A stretch of DNA of 32,287 nucleotides from positions 1 to 32,287 of the forward strand of contig DCLA01000052.1 of assembly GCA_002320815.1 (NCBI GenBank). The letters run 5' to 3'. The position numbers were made by a program, and so were the translations under genes. This DNA comes from Myxococcales bacterium UBA1660. GTDB taxonomy: Bacteria > Myxococcota_A > Polyangia > Polyangiales > Houyiibacteriaceae. Below the pieces are notes generated by a model. It saw only the letters and a program-made list of their open reading frames with translations. It ran no database searches and was not told the origin of the DNA. Of this stretch, positions 1-7,009 are shown piece after piece. Each line of letters starts with the position of its first letter. Positions within the stretch are counted from its first letter, which is position 1.

Positions 1-591
1 GCCGCCGGTGCCGCCGGTGCCGGTCCGGGTGGTGACGGTGGTGGAGCCGCCGCCGCTGGTGCCGGTCGTCCCGCCCTGGCCGGGTCGGGTGGTGACGGTG
101 GTGGAGCCGCCGCCGGTGTTGGCCGGCACGTCGTCGCCCGGGCGGACCACGACCCGCGGGGGCAGGGCCTCGTCGTCATCCGACGGCCGATGGACCCGAA
201 TGTGACCGGGCTCCCGGTAGACCGGCAGGGGCTGCTCTTCGCGGCCGCGATAGTAGCCGGGGTAGAAGTGGTAGTCCCCGCCTTCCACGACGCAGACCGG
301 CGGCTCCCACACGTAGCCCGGGCGGGGCACGACCCAGCGGCCGCTCACCCAGGCCCAGCCGTGCTCCCAGGACCAGTGCCCGGAGACCCAGAGGGCGTTC
401 ACGTCGGGCCGGGTCGGGCGCTCGTAGCGGCCGTCGGCCTCGTCCTTCGGCGCCGGGCAGGCGCTGGTCACCCGCACGTAGCTACGGGGGCGCACGTAGA
501 GGTGGGCCTCGGCGTGCAGACGGACGGTGCAGCCGGCGGTGCCGACGAGGGTCAGGAGCGCGAGCGGCGCGAGCCAACGGAAGGTGCTCAT
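1..591 (-). CDS. WXXGXW-repeat lipoprotein (3' end beyond window)
   Basis: The frame is open from an ATG at 591 to the left edge (197 codons, no stop), so the C-terminus is missing. The N-terminus has a short hydrophobic stretch ending in a lipobox-like TAGC at residues 18-21, predicting an envelope lipoprotein. Residues 68-73 (WVSGHW) and 81-86 (WVSGRW) are two copies of the WXXGXW motif found in small secreted proteins of proteobacteria; that family's function is unknown. From about residue 150 the protein becomes a Gly/Ser/Thr/Val tract in which a 20-residue unit (core GGGSTTVTTR) occurs twice, mirrored by a 60-bp DNA repeat (starts near 28 and 88). It diverges from cysteine synthase, and a TACTAT box lies 9 nt before its ATG. 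I am confident that it is a gene; the function is not inferable. Confidence 0.8.
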   Translation of the reverse strand, partial: MSTFRWLAPLALLTLVGTAGCTVRLHAEAHLYVRPRSYVRVTSACPAPKDEADGRYERPTRPDVNALWVSGHWSWEHGWAWVSGRWVVPRPGYVWEPPVCVVEGGDYHFYPGYYRGREEQPLPVYREPGHIRVHRPSDDDEALPPRVVVRPGDDVPANTGGGSTTVTTRPGQGGTTGTSGGGSTTVTTRTGTGGTGG

Positions 592-600
592 GGTCGGGAC

Positions 601-606
601 ATAGTA
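601..606 (-). promoter_or_regulatory. -10-like TACTAT for the WXXGXW lipoprotein
   Basis: On the minus strand TACTAT is followed by 9 nt and then the ATG at 591. This predicts an mRNA leader of only about 2-3 nt. No convincing -35 element is seen. Confidence 0.45.
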
Positions 607-651
607 CGAAGCTCGCGGTCTCCGCCAGGGTGAACGGGCGCCCGGGACGTG

Positions 652-657
652 TATGCT
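652..657 (+). promoter_or_regulatory. -10-like TATGCT for cysteine synthase
   Basis: TATGCT ends 7 nt before GTG 665, and GTGAAC sits 16 bp upstream (630-635) as a weak -35. The same TATGCT plus 7-nt arrangement precedes the gene at 31010, which argues that the ATG inside this hexamer (653) is not the true start. Confidence 0.5.
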
Positions 658-664
658 CCGCCCC

Positions 665-1570
665 GTGAGCTCAGGCATCAGAGATGGAGTCCTCGATCTG
701 GTCGGCGGCACGCCGTTGGTCCGCCTCGCGCGGCTGCAGCCCGAAGACGGCGCGGAGATCCTCGGCAAGCACGAGGCGATGAACCCGACGGGGAGCGTGA
801 AGGATCGCGCGGCCCTGGCGATGATCCGCGCCGCCGAGGCCCGGGGCGAGCTCGGCGAGGGCTCGCTGGTGGTCGAAGCCACCAGCGGCAACACCGGGAT
901 CAGCCTGGCGATGATCTGCGCCGTGCGCGGCTACAAGTGCGTCATCGTCATGCCCGAGGACATGAGCCAGGCCCGCCGGGACATCCTCAAGAGCTACGGC
1001 GCCGAGGTCCTCCTCACGCCCGCTGAAGAGGGCATGAGCGGCGCGGTCGAGCACGCCGAGGAGCTGGCGTCGTCGCGCAAGGCGTTCGTCTGCGGGCAGT
1101 TCGAGAACCCGGCCAACCCCGAGGTCCACGCGCTGACCACCGCCGAGGAGATCTGGGCCGACACCGAGGGGCGCCTCGACGCCTTCGTGGCCGGCGTGGG
1201 CACCGGCGGCACCCTCACCGGGGTCGCGCGGATCCTCAAGGAGCGCCTCCCCGACCTCGAGGTGGTGGCCGTCGAGCCGCGGGCGAGCGCGGTGCTCTCC
1301 GGGGGGCGCCCGGGGCTCCACGGGATCCAGGGGCTCGGCGCGGGCTTCGTCCCCGAGGTCCTCGACCGCGACCTCATCGATCGGGTGGTCACCGTGACCG
1401 ACCTGGCGGCCGACCGGATGACCCGGCGCCTCGCCCGCGAGGAGGGGCTCCTGGTGGGCCCCTCGGCGGGCGCCAACGTCCACGCCGCGCGCGAGGTCGC
1501 GCGGCGGCGGCCCACGGGGCAGCGGGTGGTCACGATCCTCTGCGACGGCGGAGAGCGGTACTTCTCGTGA
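665..1570 (+). CDS. cysK: Cysteine synthase (O-acetylserine sulfhydrylase)
   Basis: This PLP-dependent enzyme makes L-cysteine from O-acetylserine and sulfide in the cytosol. Visible motifs are NPTGSVKDR, with the Schiff-base lysine at about residue 46; TSGNTG, which binds the substrate carboxylate; QFENPANP; GTGGT, the PLP-phosphate loop; and GPSAGAN near the C-terminus. About 301 residues is normal for the CysK/CysM family. I chose GTG 665 because the frame's earlier ATG (653) lies inside a -10-like TATGCT; starting at 653 would add four residues. The stop overlaps the next gene's GTG by 4 bp, so the two are probably co-translated. CysK versus CysM specificity, or a role in a cystathionine route, cannot be settled here. 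Confidence 0.93.
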   Translation: MSSGIRDGVLDLVGGTPLVRLARLQPEDGAEILGKHEAMNPTGSVKDRAALAMIRAAEARGELGEGSLVVEATSGNTGISLAMICAVRGYKCVIVMPEDMSQARRDILKSYGAEVLLTPAEEGMSGAVEHAEELASSRKAFVCGQFENPANPEVHALTTAEEIWADTEGRLDAFVAGVGTGGTLTGVARILKERLPDLEVVAVEPRASAVLSGGRPGLHGIQGLGAGFVPEVLDRDLIDRVVTVTDLAADRMTRRLAREEGLLVGPSAGANVHAAREVARRRPTGQRVVTILCDGGERYFS

Positions 1571-2409
1571 CCACGGCGCGGCGCCTCCTACCGGGCGCCG
1601 TCGCCCTCCACGTCCTCCTCGCCACCGCGCTCGGCTGCGGAGGCGGCCCCGAGCCCCAGCCGGTGGAGATGCCGGTGGTCACCTTGCCCTCCTGCGAGCG
1701 GGGCGCGGAGTGCGGGGAGGGCACCTGCCGCATGGCCAACGGCGAGGCCTGGTGCGAGTGCGCCCCGGGCTTCGCCCGCACCATGCCCAGCCGCTGCGTC
1801 GCCCTGAGCGCGGAGCCCGCCTGCGTCGGCCCCCGGTGCGACGGCGCCCCGGGCTGCCTCACCCCAGGGGACTGCGCCGAAGGGGAGGTCTGCGAGCGGC
1901 TCACCGGTCGCTGTCTGGCGCGCGAGGGGCTGGACCTCGCGCGCGCGACCCAGCCCGCGGGGACCGGCGAAGAGGGCGAGTTCTGCTACGTCGCCTCCGC
2001 GGGCGAGGTCCGCGGCTGCGGCGACCTGAGCGCGGGCGACCACTGCGGCGCCGGCCTCCACTGCGTCCCTTCCGGAGCCCTCGAGCACACCGTGGTCTGC
2101 GGGTACCCCGAGCGGCGCCCCGGCGTCTGTCGCCCGACGTGCGACCTGGCCGCGCCGCTCTGTGGCCCCGGCCGCTCGTGCCTCTTCGTCGCCGGGTCCG
2201 GCGGCGTCTGCGCCCCCGATGGATCGGTCCGGGAAGGGTGCGGCGAAGCCCTCTGCGAGCCCGGCGCGGAGTGCGTGCTCGGGGGCCAGATCGGGGGCGC
2301 CGCCCACGGCCGGTGTCGCGTCCCGTGCGAGCCCGGCGACGTCTGCCCCGATGGCACCGAGTGCCGCGCCGACGACGATCGTTTCCCGGCCGCGACTTTC
2401 TGCGGCTAG
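1567..2409 (+). CDS. Cys-rich secreted lipoprotein
   Basis: The GTG start at 1567 shares GTGA with the cysteine synthase stop. A signal sequence ends in LLATALGC, a good lipobox, so the mature protein should be a lipidated envelope protein. The rest is dense in cysteines arranged like small disulfide-rich/EGF-like modules (for example CEC-APGF near residue 62, and repeated C-x(4-6)-C spacing to the C-terminal FCG). Such proteins are common in myxobacteria and lack defined functions. Coupling to a cysteine synthase is suggestive given the cysteine content, but a functional link is only inference. I recognise no catalytic motif. Confidence 0.8.
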   Translation: MTTARRLLPGAVALHVLLATALGCGGGPEPQPVEMPVVTLPSCERGAECGEGTCRMANGEAWCECAPGFARTMPSRCVALSAEPACVGPRCDGAPGCLTPGDCAEGEVCERLTGRCLAREGLDLARATQPAGTGEEGEFCYVASAGEVRGCGDLSAGDHCGAGLHCVPSGALEHTVVCGYPERRPGVCRPTCDLAAPLCGPGRSCLFVAGSGGVCAPDGSVREGCGEALCEPGAECVLGGQIGGAAHGRCRVPCEPGDVCPDGTECRADDDRFPAATFCG

Positions 2410-2425
2410 ACGTCCCGTCGTGCTG

Positions 2426-2431
2426 TAGCTT
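2426..2431 (+). promoter_or_regulatory. -10-like TAGCTT upstream of ATG 2441
   Basis: TAGCTT followed by 9 nt and ATG 2441 is the same short-leader architecture seen at other first genes here. It supports 2441 as the original start of the FG-GAP gene. Confidence 0.4.
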
Positions 2432-2440
2432 TGCGAGCGG

Positions 2441-2566
2441 ATGGTACGCAGTTATTCCTCCGCGCTCCTCGTTCTCTGTCTCTTCGCCTGCTCGACCGAC
2501 GCCGCTCCCGTGTAGCTCTCCGTCGATCTGCGCACCGATTTCGCCCCGGGTCTCGAGTTCGACCTC
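2441..2566 (+). other. Lipoprotein leader of the FG-GAP gene, cut by in-frame TAG
   Basis: From ATG 2441 the frame encodes a clear lipoprotein signal peptide (MVRSYSSALLVLCLFAC, lipobox LFAC). It then meets TAG at 2513-2515, and continues without a frame change through SVDLRTDFAPGLEFDLVR into the 657-residue frame that follows. The leader, the sequence after the TAG and the propeller are therefore one ancestral frame of about 700 codons interrupted by one amber codon. A single base change from CAG, GAG or AAG would explain it. A sequencing error is equally possible. Confidence 0.75.
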
Positions 2567-4540
2567 GTGCGGGTGGACCTCGACGGGGTCCGCATCGGCG
2601 AGGTGGGCGCGGTCAACGCGCCGGAGGAGGTGGAGCTCTTCCTCCATGGGCGCCGGGTGGCCGAGGCCAGCGACGTCACCCCGACCCGGGTGGCGGTGGA
2701 CCTCAGCCTGGTGCGGACCCGCGATGGCGCGGTGGTCAGCGCCCGCCAGGTGGTGGTCGATGCGCGGGAGTCGGTGGCGGTCACGGTCCTCCTCTCCCGG
2801 AGCTGCGCCAACGTGGAGTGTCCCGGGAGCGGGGACCGCGCGGCGACCGAGTGCCAGTCGGGCGTGTGTGTCTCGCCGGAGTGCACGCCCTCGAACCCCG
2901 CGGCCTGTCCGCCGGAGGTCTTCTGCGCCGCCGGCTCCGAGTGCGAGGTCTCGGGTCCCGAGTGTGCCCGGGGGACGTGCCTCGAGGGCGCGTGCCTCCT
3001 GGAGCGGGACGACGCCCTCTGTGCCGCCGACGAGCTCTGCGCGCCGGAAGGTTGCATGCCCCGGATCGAACCCTGCGCCGACGGCACCTGGGACGCCGAC
3101 GGGGACCCGGAGACCGAGTGCGTGCCGTGGACCGAGTGCGGCAGCGGCGAGGCCGAGCTCGCGGCGGGCACGGCGACCAGCGACCGGGCCTGCGGGACCG
3201 CCGACGCCTGCTTCGACGCCGTAGGGGTCCCCTGCGAGGCCTTCGACGAGGGGTACCTCAAGGCCTCGAACGCCCAGGGGGACTTCGAGTTCGGGACCTC
3301 GGTGGCCATCTCCGGGGACCTCCTGGCGGTGGGATCGCCCGGGGAGGCCTCCGGGTCGCGGGGCGTGGGCGGCGCGATGGACGGCAGCGGCGCGACCGAC
3401 TCCGGCGCGGTCTACGTCTTCCACCGGGAGGCGACGGGGTGGGTCCAGGAGGCCTTCCTCAAGGCCTCGGACGCGGCGGCGAGCGACGCCTTCGGGTGGT
3501 CGGTGGCCCTGGATGGCGACCTGCTCGTCGTCGGCGCTCCCGCCGAGGCCCGGACCGGTCGCGGGGCCGCGTACGTCTTCCGGCGCGTGAGCGGGGAGTG
3601 GTCCGAGCAGGCGCGGATCGAGGCGACCGACGGGGATCCGGGGGACGCCTTCGGGCGCTCCGTGGCCATCGCCGGAGACACGGTGGCGGTGGGCGCGCCC
3701 CTCGACGACGGCCCCGACGACACGGCCACCGACTCCGGCGCGGTCCACGTCTTCGGACCGAGCGGCCGGGACTGGGTCCTCGGCGCCTCCCTCCAGGCCT
3801 CCAACGCTGGCGACGACGACGAGTTCGGCACCGCGGTGGCCCTGGCCGGGGACCGCCTCGTCGTGGGGGCCCCGGGGGAGAACAGCGGGCCCATCACCGT
3901 GGGCGGTGCCGAAGAGGACGACAGCGCGCCCGACGCCGGCGCGGCCCATGTCTTCCTGCGCAGCGGCCTCGGCTGGACCCAGGAGGCGTATCTCAAGGCG
4001 TCCAACACCGGCGCGAACGACGGCTTCGGCACCGCCGTCGCCATCCACGGCGACCTCGTCGTGGTCGGCGCGCCCGGCGAATCCAGCGCCACCTCGAGCC
4101 CCCTCGACGACGAGGCGCCGAGCGCCGGCGCGGCCTACACCTTCGCGCGCGTCGACGGATCCTGGACCCGCGGCAGCTACCTGAAGACCGCCAGCCCCCG
4201 CGCCTTCGACCTCTTCGGGACCAGCGTCGCGGTCCTGGGCGACCTGGTCATCGTGGGCGCGGTGACCCAGGCCGGAGCGGTCACCACGCTGACCGCGGAG
4301 GTCCCGGCGCTCTCCAAGTCGGGGGCCTTCTACCTCTTCGCCGCCGACGGCGACCTGCGCCTCCTGGGCGCGATGAAGGCCGCGAACATCGGGCCCAGCG
4401 ACGTCTTCGGCGGCGCCCTCGGTCTCTCCGCCGACTACCTCGTGGTCGGCGCGCCGGGCGAGGACGGGACCGCCGCCGAGCCGACCTCGGATGGTGCGCG
4501 GAGCTCCGGCGCGGCGTACGTCCATCGCGTCCGTTGGTGA
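2567..4540 (+). CDS. FG-GAP beta-propeller protein (5'-interrupted)
   Basis: The open part starts at GTG 2567, but the natural start is probably ATG 2441, separated from it by a TAG at 2513. After an N-terminal beta-rich region comes a Cys-rich segment (roughly residues 80-220 of this frame). Then come seven repeats of the type DxFGxxVAxxGDxLxVGAPxE (the first is EFGTSVAISGDLLAVGSPGE, the last DVFGGALGLSADYLVVGAPGED without the usual GD). They alternate with AxYVF strands and YLKASN loops. Seven FG-GAP units should close a seven-bladed, integrin-alpha-like propeller, likely surface-exposed and Ca-binding. Without the leader the product from 2567 would not be exported, so the gene is either inactivated, read through, or misread by one base. 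Confidence 0.8.
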   Translation: MRVDLDGVRIGEVGAVNAPEEVELFLHGRRVAEASDVTPTRVAVDLSLVRTRDGAVVSARQVVVDARESVAVTVLLSRSCANVECPGSGDRAATECQSGVCVSPECTPSNPAACPPEVFCAAGSECEVSGPECARGTCLEGACLLERDDALCAADELCAPEGCMPRIEPCADGTWDADGDPETECVPWTECGSGEAELAAGTATSDRACGTADACFDAVGVPCEAFDEGYLKASNAQGDFEFGTSVAISGDLLAVGSPGEASGSRGVGGAMDGSGATDSGAVYVFHREATGWVQEAFLKASDAAASDAFGWSVALDGDLLVVGAPAEARTGRGAAYVFRRVSGEWSEQARIEATDGDPGDAFGRSVAIAGDTVAVGAPLDDGPDDTATDSGAVHVFGPSGRDWVLGASLQASNAGDDDEFGTAVALAGDRLVVGAPGENSGPITVGGAEEDDSAPDAGAAHVFLRSGLGWTQEAYLKASNTGANDGFGTAVAIHGDLVVVGAPGESSATSSPLDDEAPSAGAAYTFARVDGSWTRGSYLKTASPRAFDLFGTSVAVLGDLVIVGAVTQAGAVTTLTAEVPALSKSGAFYLFAADGDLRLLGAMKAANIGPSDVFGGALGLSADYLVVGAPGEDGTAAEPTSDGARSSGAAYVHRVRW

Positions 4541-4558
4541 GCCTCGGGATCAACCGCG

Positions 4559-4587
4559 TTGACGGGTGGCGTCTCCTTTTGTGAGAC
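4559..4587 (+). promoter_or_regulatory. Possible promoter TTGACG-N17-TGAGAC
   Basis: A good -35 (TTGACG, 4559-4564) with 17-bp spacing to a weak -10 (TGAGAC, 4582-4587) ends 9 nt before ATG 4597. The gap contains a local T run (TCCTTTTGT), unusual for this DNA. Confidence 0.35.
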
Positions 4588-4596
4588 TCCCCCGCG

Positions 4597-5283
4597 ATGG
4601 CGCGCGCCCTCTCGCTGGCCCTGGCTCTCTCCGCTCTCGCGGCCGCGGCTCCCAGTGGTGCGCCCTCGGGGCTCGCCACCGTCGAGGCCCAGTGCATCGA
4701 CGAGGCCATCCGCGACGAGCTGAACGCGCGGCGCCGATATCGCGGCGTGCAGGAGCGACTCTTCCGCAAGGCGCTGCGTCACGAGCTTTCCATCATGGGC
4801 GGCGTCTACGCCGCGGACCTGCTCAGCGCCTGGGCCCTGGCCCAGGGCGCCTACACCTTCCACGCCAGCGAGGCGATCGGGTTGGAGCTCAGCTTCGCCT
4901 ACAGCCGGGCCCGCTCGGAGCTGGTGAAGATCATCGAGAACGATCGCGGCATCGTCCTCTTCGAGACCGAGAACCCGGTCTTCGTCTACCAGGGGCACCT
5001 CATCTGGTCCCTGGCCTACGGCAAGGTCCGCTGGTTCGGCGGGACCATCAGCCGCTTCGACTTCAACCTGGCCATCGGTGGCGGCGTCACCGACAACCAG
5101 ACCTCGCGGGGCCTGACGATCAGCGGCGGCTTCGGGCTGAAGTTCTACTTCGGCCAGTGGTTCGCGGTGCGCTTGGACATCCGCGACCAGGTCCTCCAGC
5201 AGGAGATCCTGGGCGAGTCGCGCATCGTCAACAACGTCTCGGCGACGCTGGGGCTCTCCATCTTCATGCCCTTCACGCCATGA
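4597..5283 (+). CDS. Outer-membrane beta-barrel domain protein
   Basis: A 228-residue protein with an N-terminal signal peptide (Ala/Leu-rich, cleavage probably near residues 25-31). It is followed by alternating amphipathic beta-strands (for example IGLELSFAYSRARSEL, FDFNLAIGGGV, ISGGFGLKFYFG, WFAVRLDIRDQVL, ATLGLSIFMPF) and a terminal aromatic-rich strand. This resembles the myxobacterial outer-membrane beta-barrel domain family that includes gliding-motility partners such as GltA/GltB/CglE, though I cannot say which. Its stop overlaps the next ATG (ATGA), so it is coupled to the periplasmic protein at 5280. Closeness to the Glt-like operon (9052-17471) makes an envelope-complex role plausible, but that is inference. 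Confidence 0.75.
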   Translation: MARALSLALALSALAAAAPSGAPSGLATVEAQCIDEAIRDELNARRRYRGVQERLFRKALRHELSIMGGVYAADLLSAWALAQGAYTFHASEAIGLELSFAYSRARSELVKIIENDRGIVLFETENPVFVYQGHLIWSLAYGKVRWFGGTISRFDFNLAIGGGVTDNQTSRGLTISGGFGLKFYFGQWFAVRLDIRDQVLQQEILGESRIVNNVSATLGLSIFMPFTP

Positions 5284-6089
5284 GGACTCCGATGCCGCTG
5301 CTGCGCTCCTTCGCCACGCTCCTCTGCGCGCTGCTCCTCGTGGGGCTCCTCGCCGATGGCGCCGACGCGCAGCGCCGCCGCCGCCGCCGCCGCCGTCAGC
5401 CGCCGGCCGAGGCCGCCCAACCGGCGGAGGATCCGGACGCCGGCGTCGCGGACCCCGACGCGGGCGAGCCCCCGCCCGGCGAGACCGAGGCGACTCCCGA
5501 GGGCACGCCGGCCGCGCCTCCCGCGACGGATCCCGAGACCGAGGCCCCCGCGGAGTCCGACCCGGCGCCCGCGCCGGAAGCGACCGCCGACGCCGCGCCC
5601 CTGGAGGACCTCTCGCCGCTCCGCTCGGACTTCGCGACCCTGATGGACGATCTGGTCCAGGTCCGCTCGCGGATCGCGGTCCTCGGCCGTCAGCTCTTCG
5701 AGACCCAGGTCCGCGTCCGCGTGGAGAACCGCGCCGGCGACGACCAGGTGGTCTCGCGCCTCGTGCTCCGGCTGGACGGCGACCCGGTGCACCGCGGCGA
5801 CGAGGATCCGGGCAGCGAGGGCCGGCAGCTCCATCAGGGCTTCGCCGCGCCGGGGCCCCACGAGCTCACCGTCGAGCTGGAGATGCGGGCGCGCGCGGAC
5901 GAGGAGTACCGCTACGTCACCACCTCGCGCTTCCGTTTCCAGGTGGTCCGCGGGAAGCTCACCGAGGTCATCGTGACCCTGGACGACGACTCGGACATCG
6001 CCGAGGACTTCGCCGACGACGGCGAGGGCGAGTACGACGTCAACGTTCGACTCCGCGTGGCCACGCGCGAGCTCCGCGACGAGGAGTGA
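5280..6089 (+). CDS. Exported Ala/Pro-rich linker protein with C-terminal beta domain
   Basis: ATG 5280 is inside the previous stop (ATGA), giving 269 residues. A signal peptide (about residues 1-31, ending ADAQ) is followed at once by eight consecutive arginines from a CGC triplet run (5373-5396). Next is a roughly 65-residue Ala/Pro/Glu/Asp-rich linker. From about residue 110 there is a short helical stretch (FATLMDDLVQVRSRIAVLGR) and then a beta-rich, charged domain (TQVRVRVENRAGDD, RLVLRLDGDPV, GPHELTVELEMRARADEEYR, FRFQVVRGKLTEVIVTLDD) that looks like a compact periplasmic domain of unnamed family. It probably works with the barrel upstream. A/P-rich proteins like this are easily misnamed dihydrolipoamide acetyltransferase; I see no lipoyl or acetyltransferase motif. 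Confidence 0.75.
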   Translation: MRTPMPLLRSFATLLCALLLVGLLADGADAQRRRRRRRRQPPAEAAQPAEDPDAGVADPDAGEPPPGETEATPEGTPAAPPATDPETEAPAESDPAPAPEATADAAPLEDLSPLRSDFATLMDDLVQVRSRIAVLGRQLFETQVRVRVENRAGDDQVVSRLVLRLDGDPVHRGDEDPGSEGRQLHQGFAAPGPHELTVELEMRARADEEYRYVTTSRFRFQVVRGKLTEVIVTLDDDSDIAEDFADDGEGEYDVNVRLRVATRELRDEE

Positions 6090-7009
6090 GCGGGCCGACC
6101 GTCGGCCGCGAGCTGCCGCTCGTCGATCCCCTGGCTCGCCGCGTCGACACCGCGCGCATGCGCCGGGTCGAGGCGGTCCTCGCCGCCGGCGCCGCGCGGG
6201 TGGCCGAGTGCCGGACCCTCCTGGACCGTCCGGCCGCGGGGTTGGAGCGCCTCGACACCCACGCCCGCGCGCTCCTCGCCGATCTGCGGGCCGCCGGCCC
6301 CCTGACCCGCATCGACGCGCGGGTGCGCTCCGAGCGCCACGAGATCCTCGACTCGCCCGACGTGCCGCCGCGGGTGCGTCAGCGCGCCATGCGCCGCCTC
6401 GAGGCCCTCAACGAGCGCGCCGGTGCCCACGCGATATTCCTGCGCACCCTGGACCAGGTGCTCGGCGACCACCCGGCGCCGCACGTCTACGAGCTCGCCG
6501 CCGGCACCGGTGGGCTGGCGCGCCGGCACGGCGCGGCGCTCCGGCGGCGCCGCCGCGGGCTCCGGTGGACCATCTCCGACCTCGACGAGCGGGTCCTCGG
6601 CGCCAGCGAGCGCGAGTGGCTCCGGGCCGAGCGCCGGGACGTGCTCGCGTTGAGCGAGCTGGAAGGGGTCGACCTCTTCCTCTGCGTCCAGGCGGCCCAT
6701 CATCTGCCGCCGGGGGTGCTCCTCGGGCTCTTCGCCCAGGCGCGCTCGGCGCCGCTGGGCCTCCTGGTCCTCGACGTCCACCGCGGTCCCCTCGTCGCCG
6801 GCCTCGCCGGCCTGGCCGGGCTCGCGCTCGGCCGGGACCGGATCGTCGCCCTCGACGGGATCCAGTCGGCGCGCCGAGCGTTCTTGCCGGCGGAGCTCGC
6901 GCTCCTCGCGCGGGTCGCGGGGCTACGCGTTCGGCGCGTCGGTCCGCTCGGGCCCGCCTACCTCGCGCTCCACGCCGTCGGTGGAGGACGCGGGGACGAG
7001 TTGCCGTAG
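6086..7009 (+). CDS. Class I SAM-dependent methyltransferase
   Basis: GTG 6086 overlaps the previous stop by 4 bp (GTGA). The 307-residue product has a helical N-terminal half. The Rossmann-type methyltransferase core starts near residue 134: VYELAAGTGGLARRH is motif I (SAM-binding), WTISDLDERVL holds the acidic motif II residue, and LFLCVQAAHHLPPGVL is motif IV-like. The last 87 bp overlap, tail to tail, the end of the kinase gene on the other strand. The substrate is unknown. Co-transcription with a barrel and a periplasmic protein is odd for a cytosolic methyltransferase, and may reflect only operon packing. Confidence 0.8.
   Translation: MSGPTVGRELPLVDPLARRVDTARMRRVEAVLAAGAARVAECRTLLDRPAAGLERLDTHARALLADLRAAGPLTRIDARVRSERHEILDSPDVPPRVRQRAMRRLEALNERAGAHAIFLRTLDQVLGDHPAPHVYELAAGTGGLARRHGAALRRRRRGLRWTISDLDERVLGASEREWLRAERRDVLALSELEGVDLFLCVQAAHHLPPGVLLGLFAQARSAPLGLLVLDVHRGPLVAGLAGLAGLALGRDRIVALDGIQSARRAFLPAELALLARVAGLRVRRVGPLGPAYLALHAVGGGRGDELP

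Noticed and set aside
28..116. 60-bp direct repeat considered as CRISPR or mobile-element end
   Set aside because: Only two copies, in frame with a Gly/Ser/Thr protein tract; no spacers or flanking duplication.
1901..4525. An 874-codon minus-strand frame
   Set aside because: It is antisense to the Cys-rich lipoprotein and FG-GAP genes, with no domain pattern. Long antisense frames are expected at this GC content.
5280..6089. Dihydrolipoamide acetyltransferase label for the Ala/Pro-rich protein
   Set aside because: Only the linker composition is similar; no lipoyl-lysine or catalytic HxxxD motif, and it carries a signal peptide.
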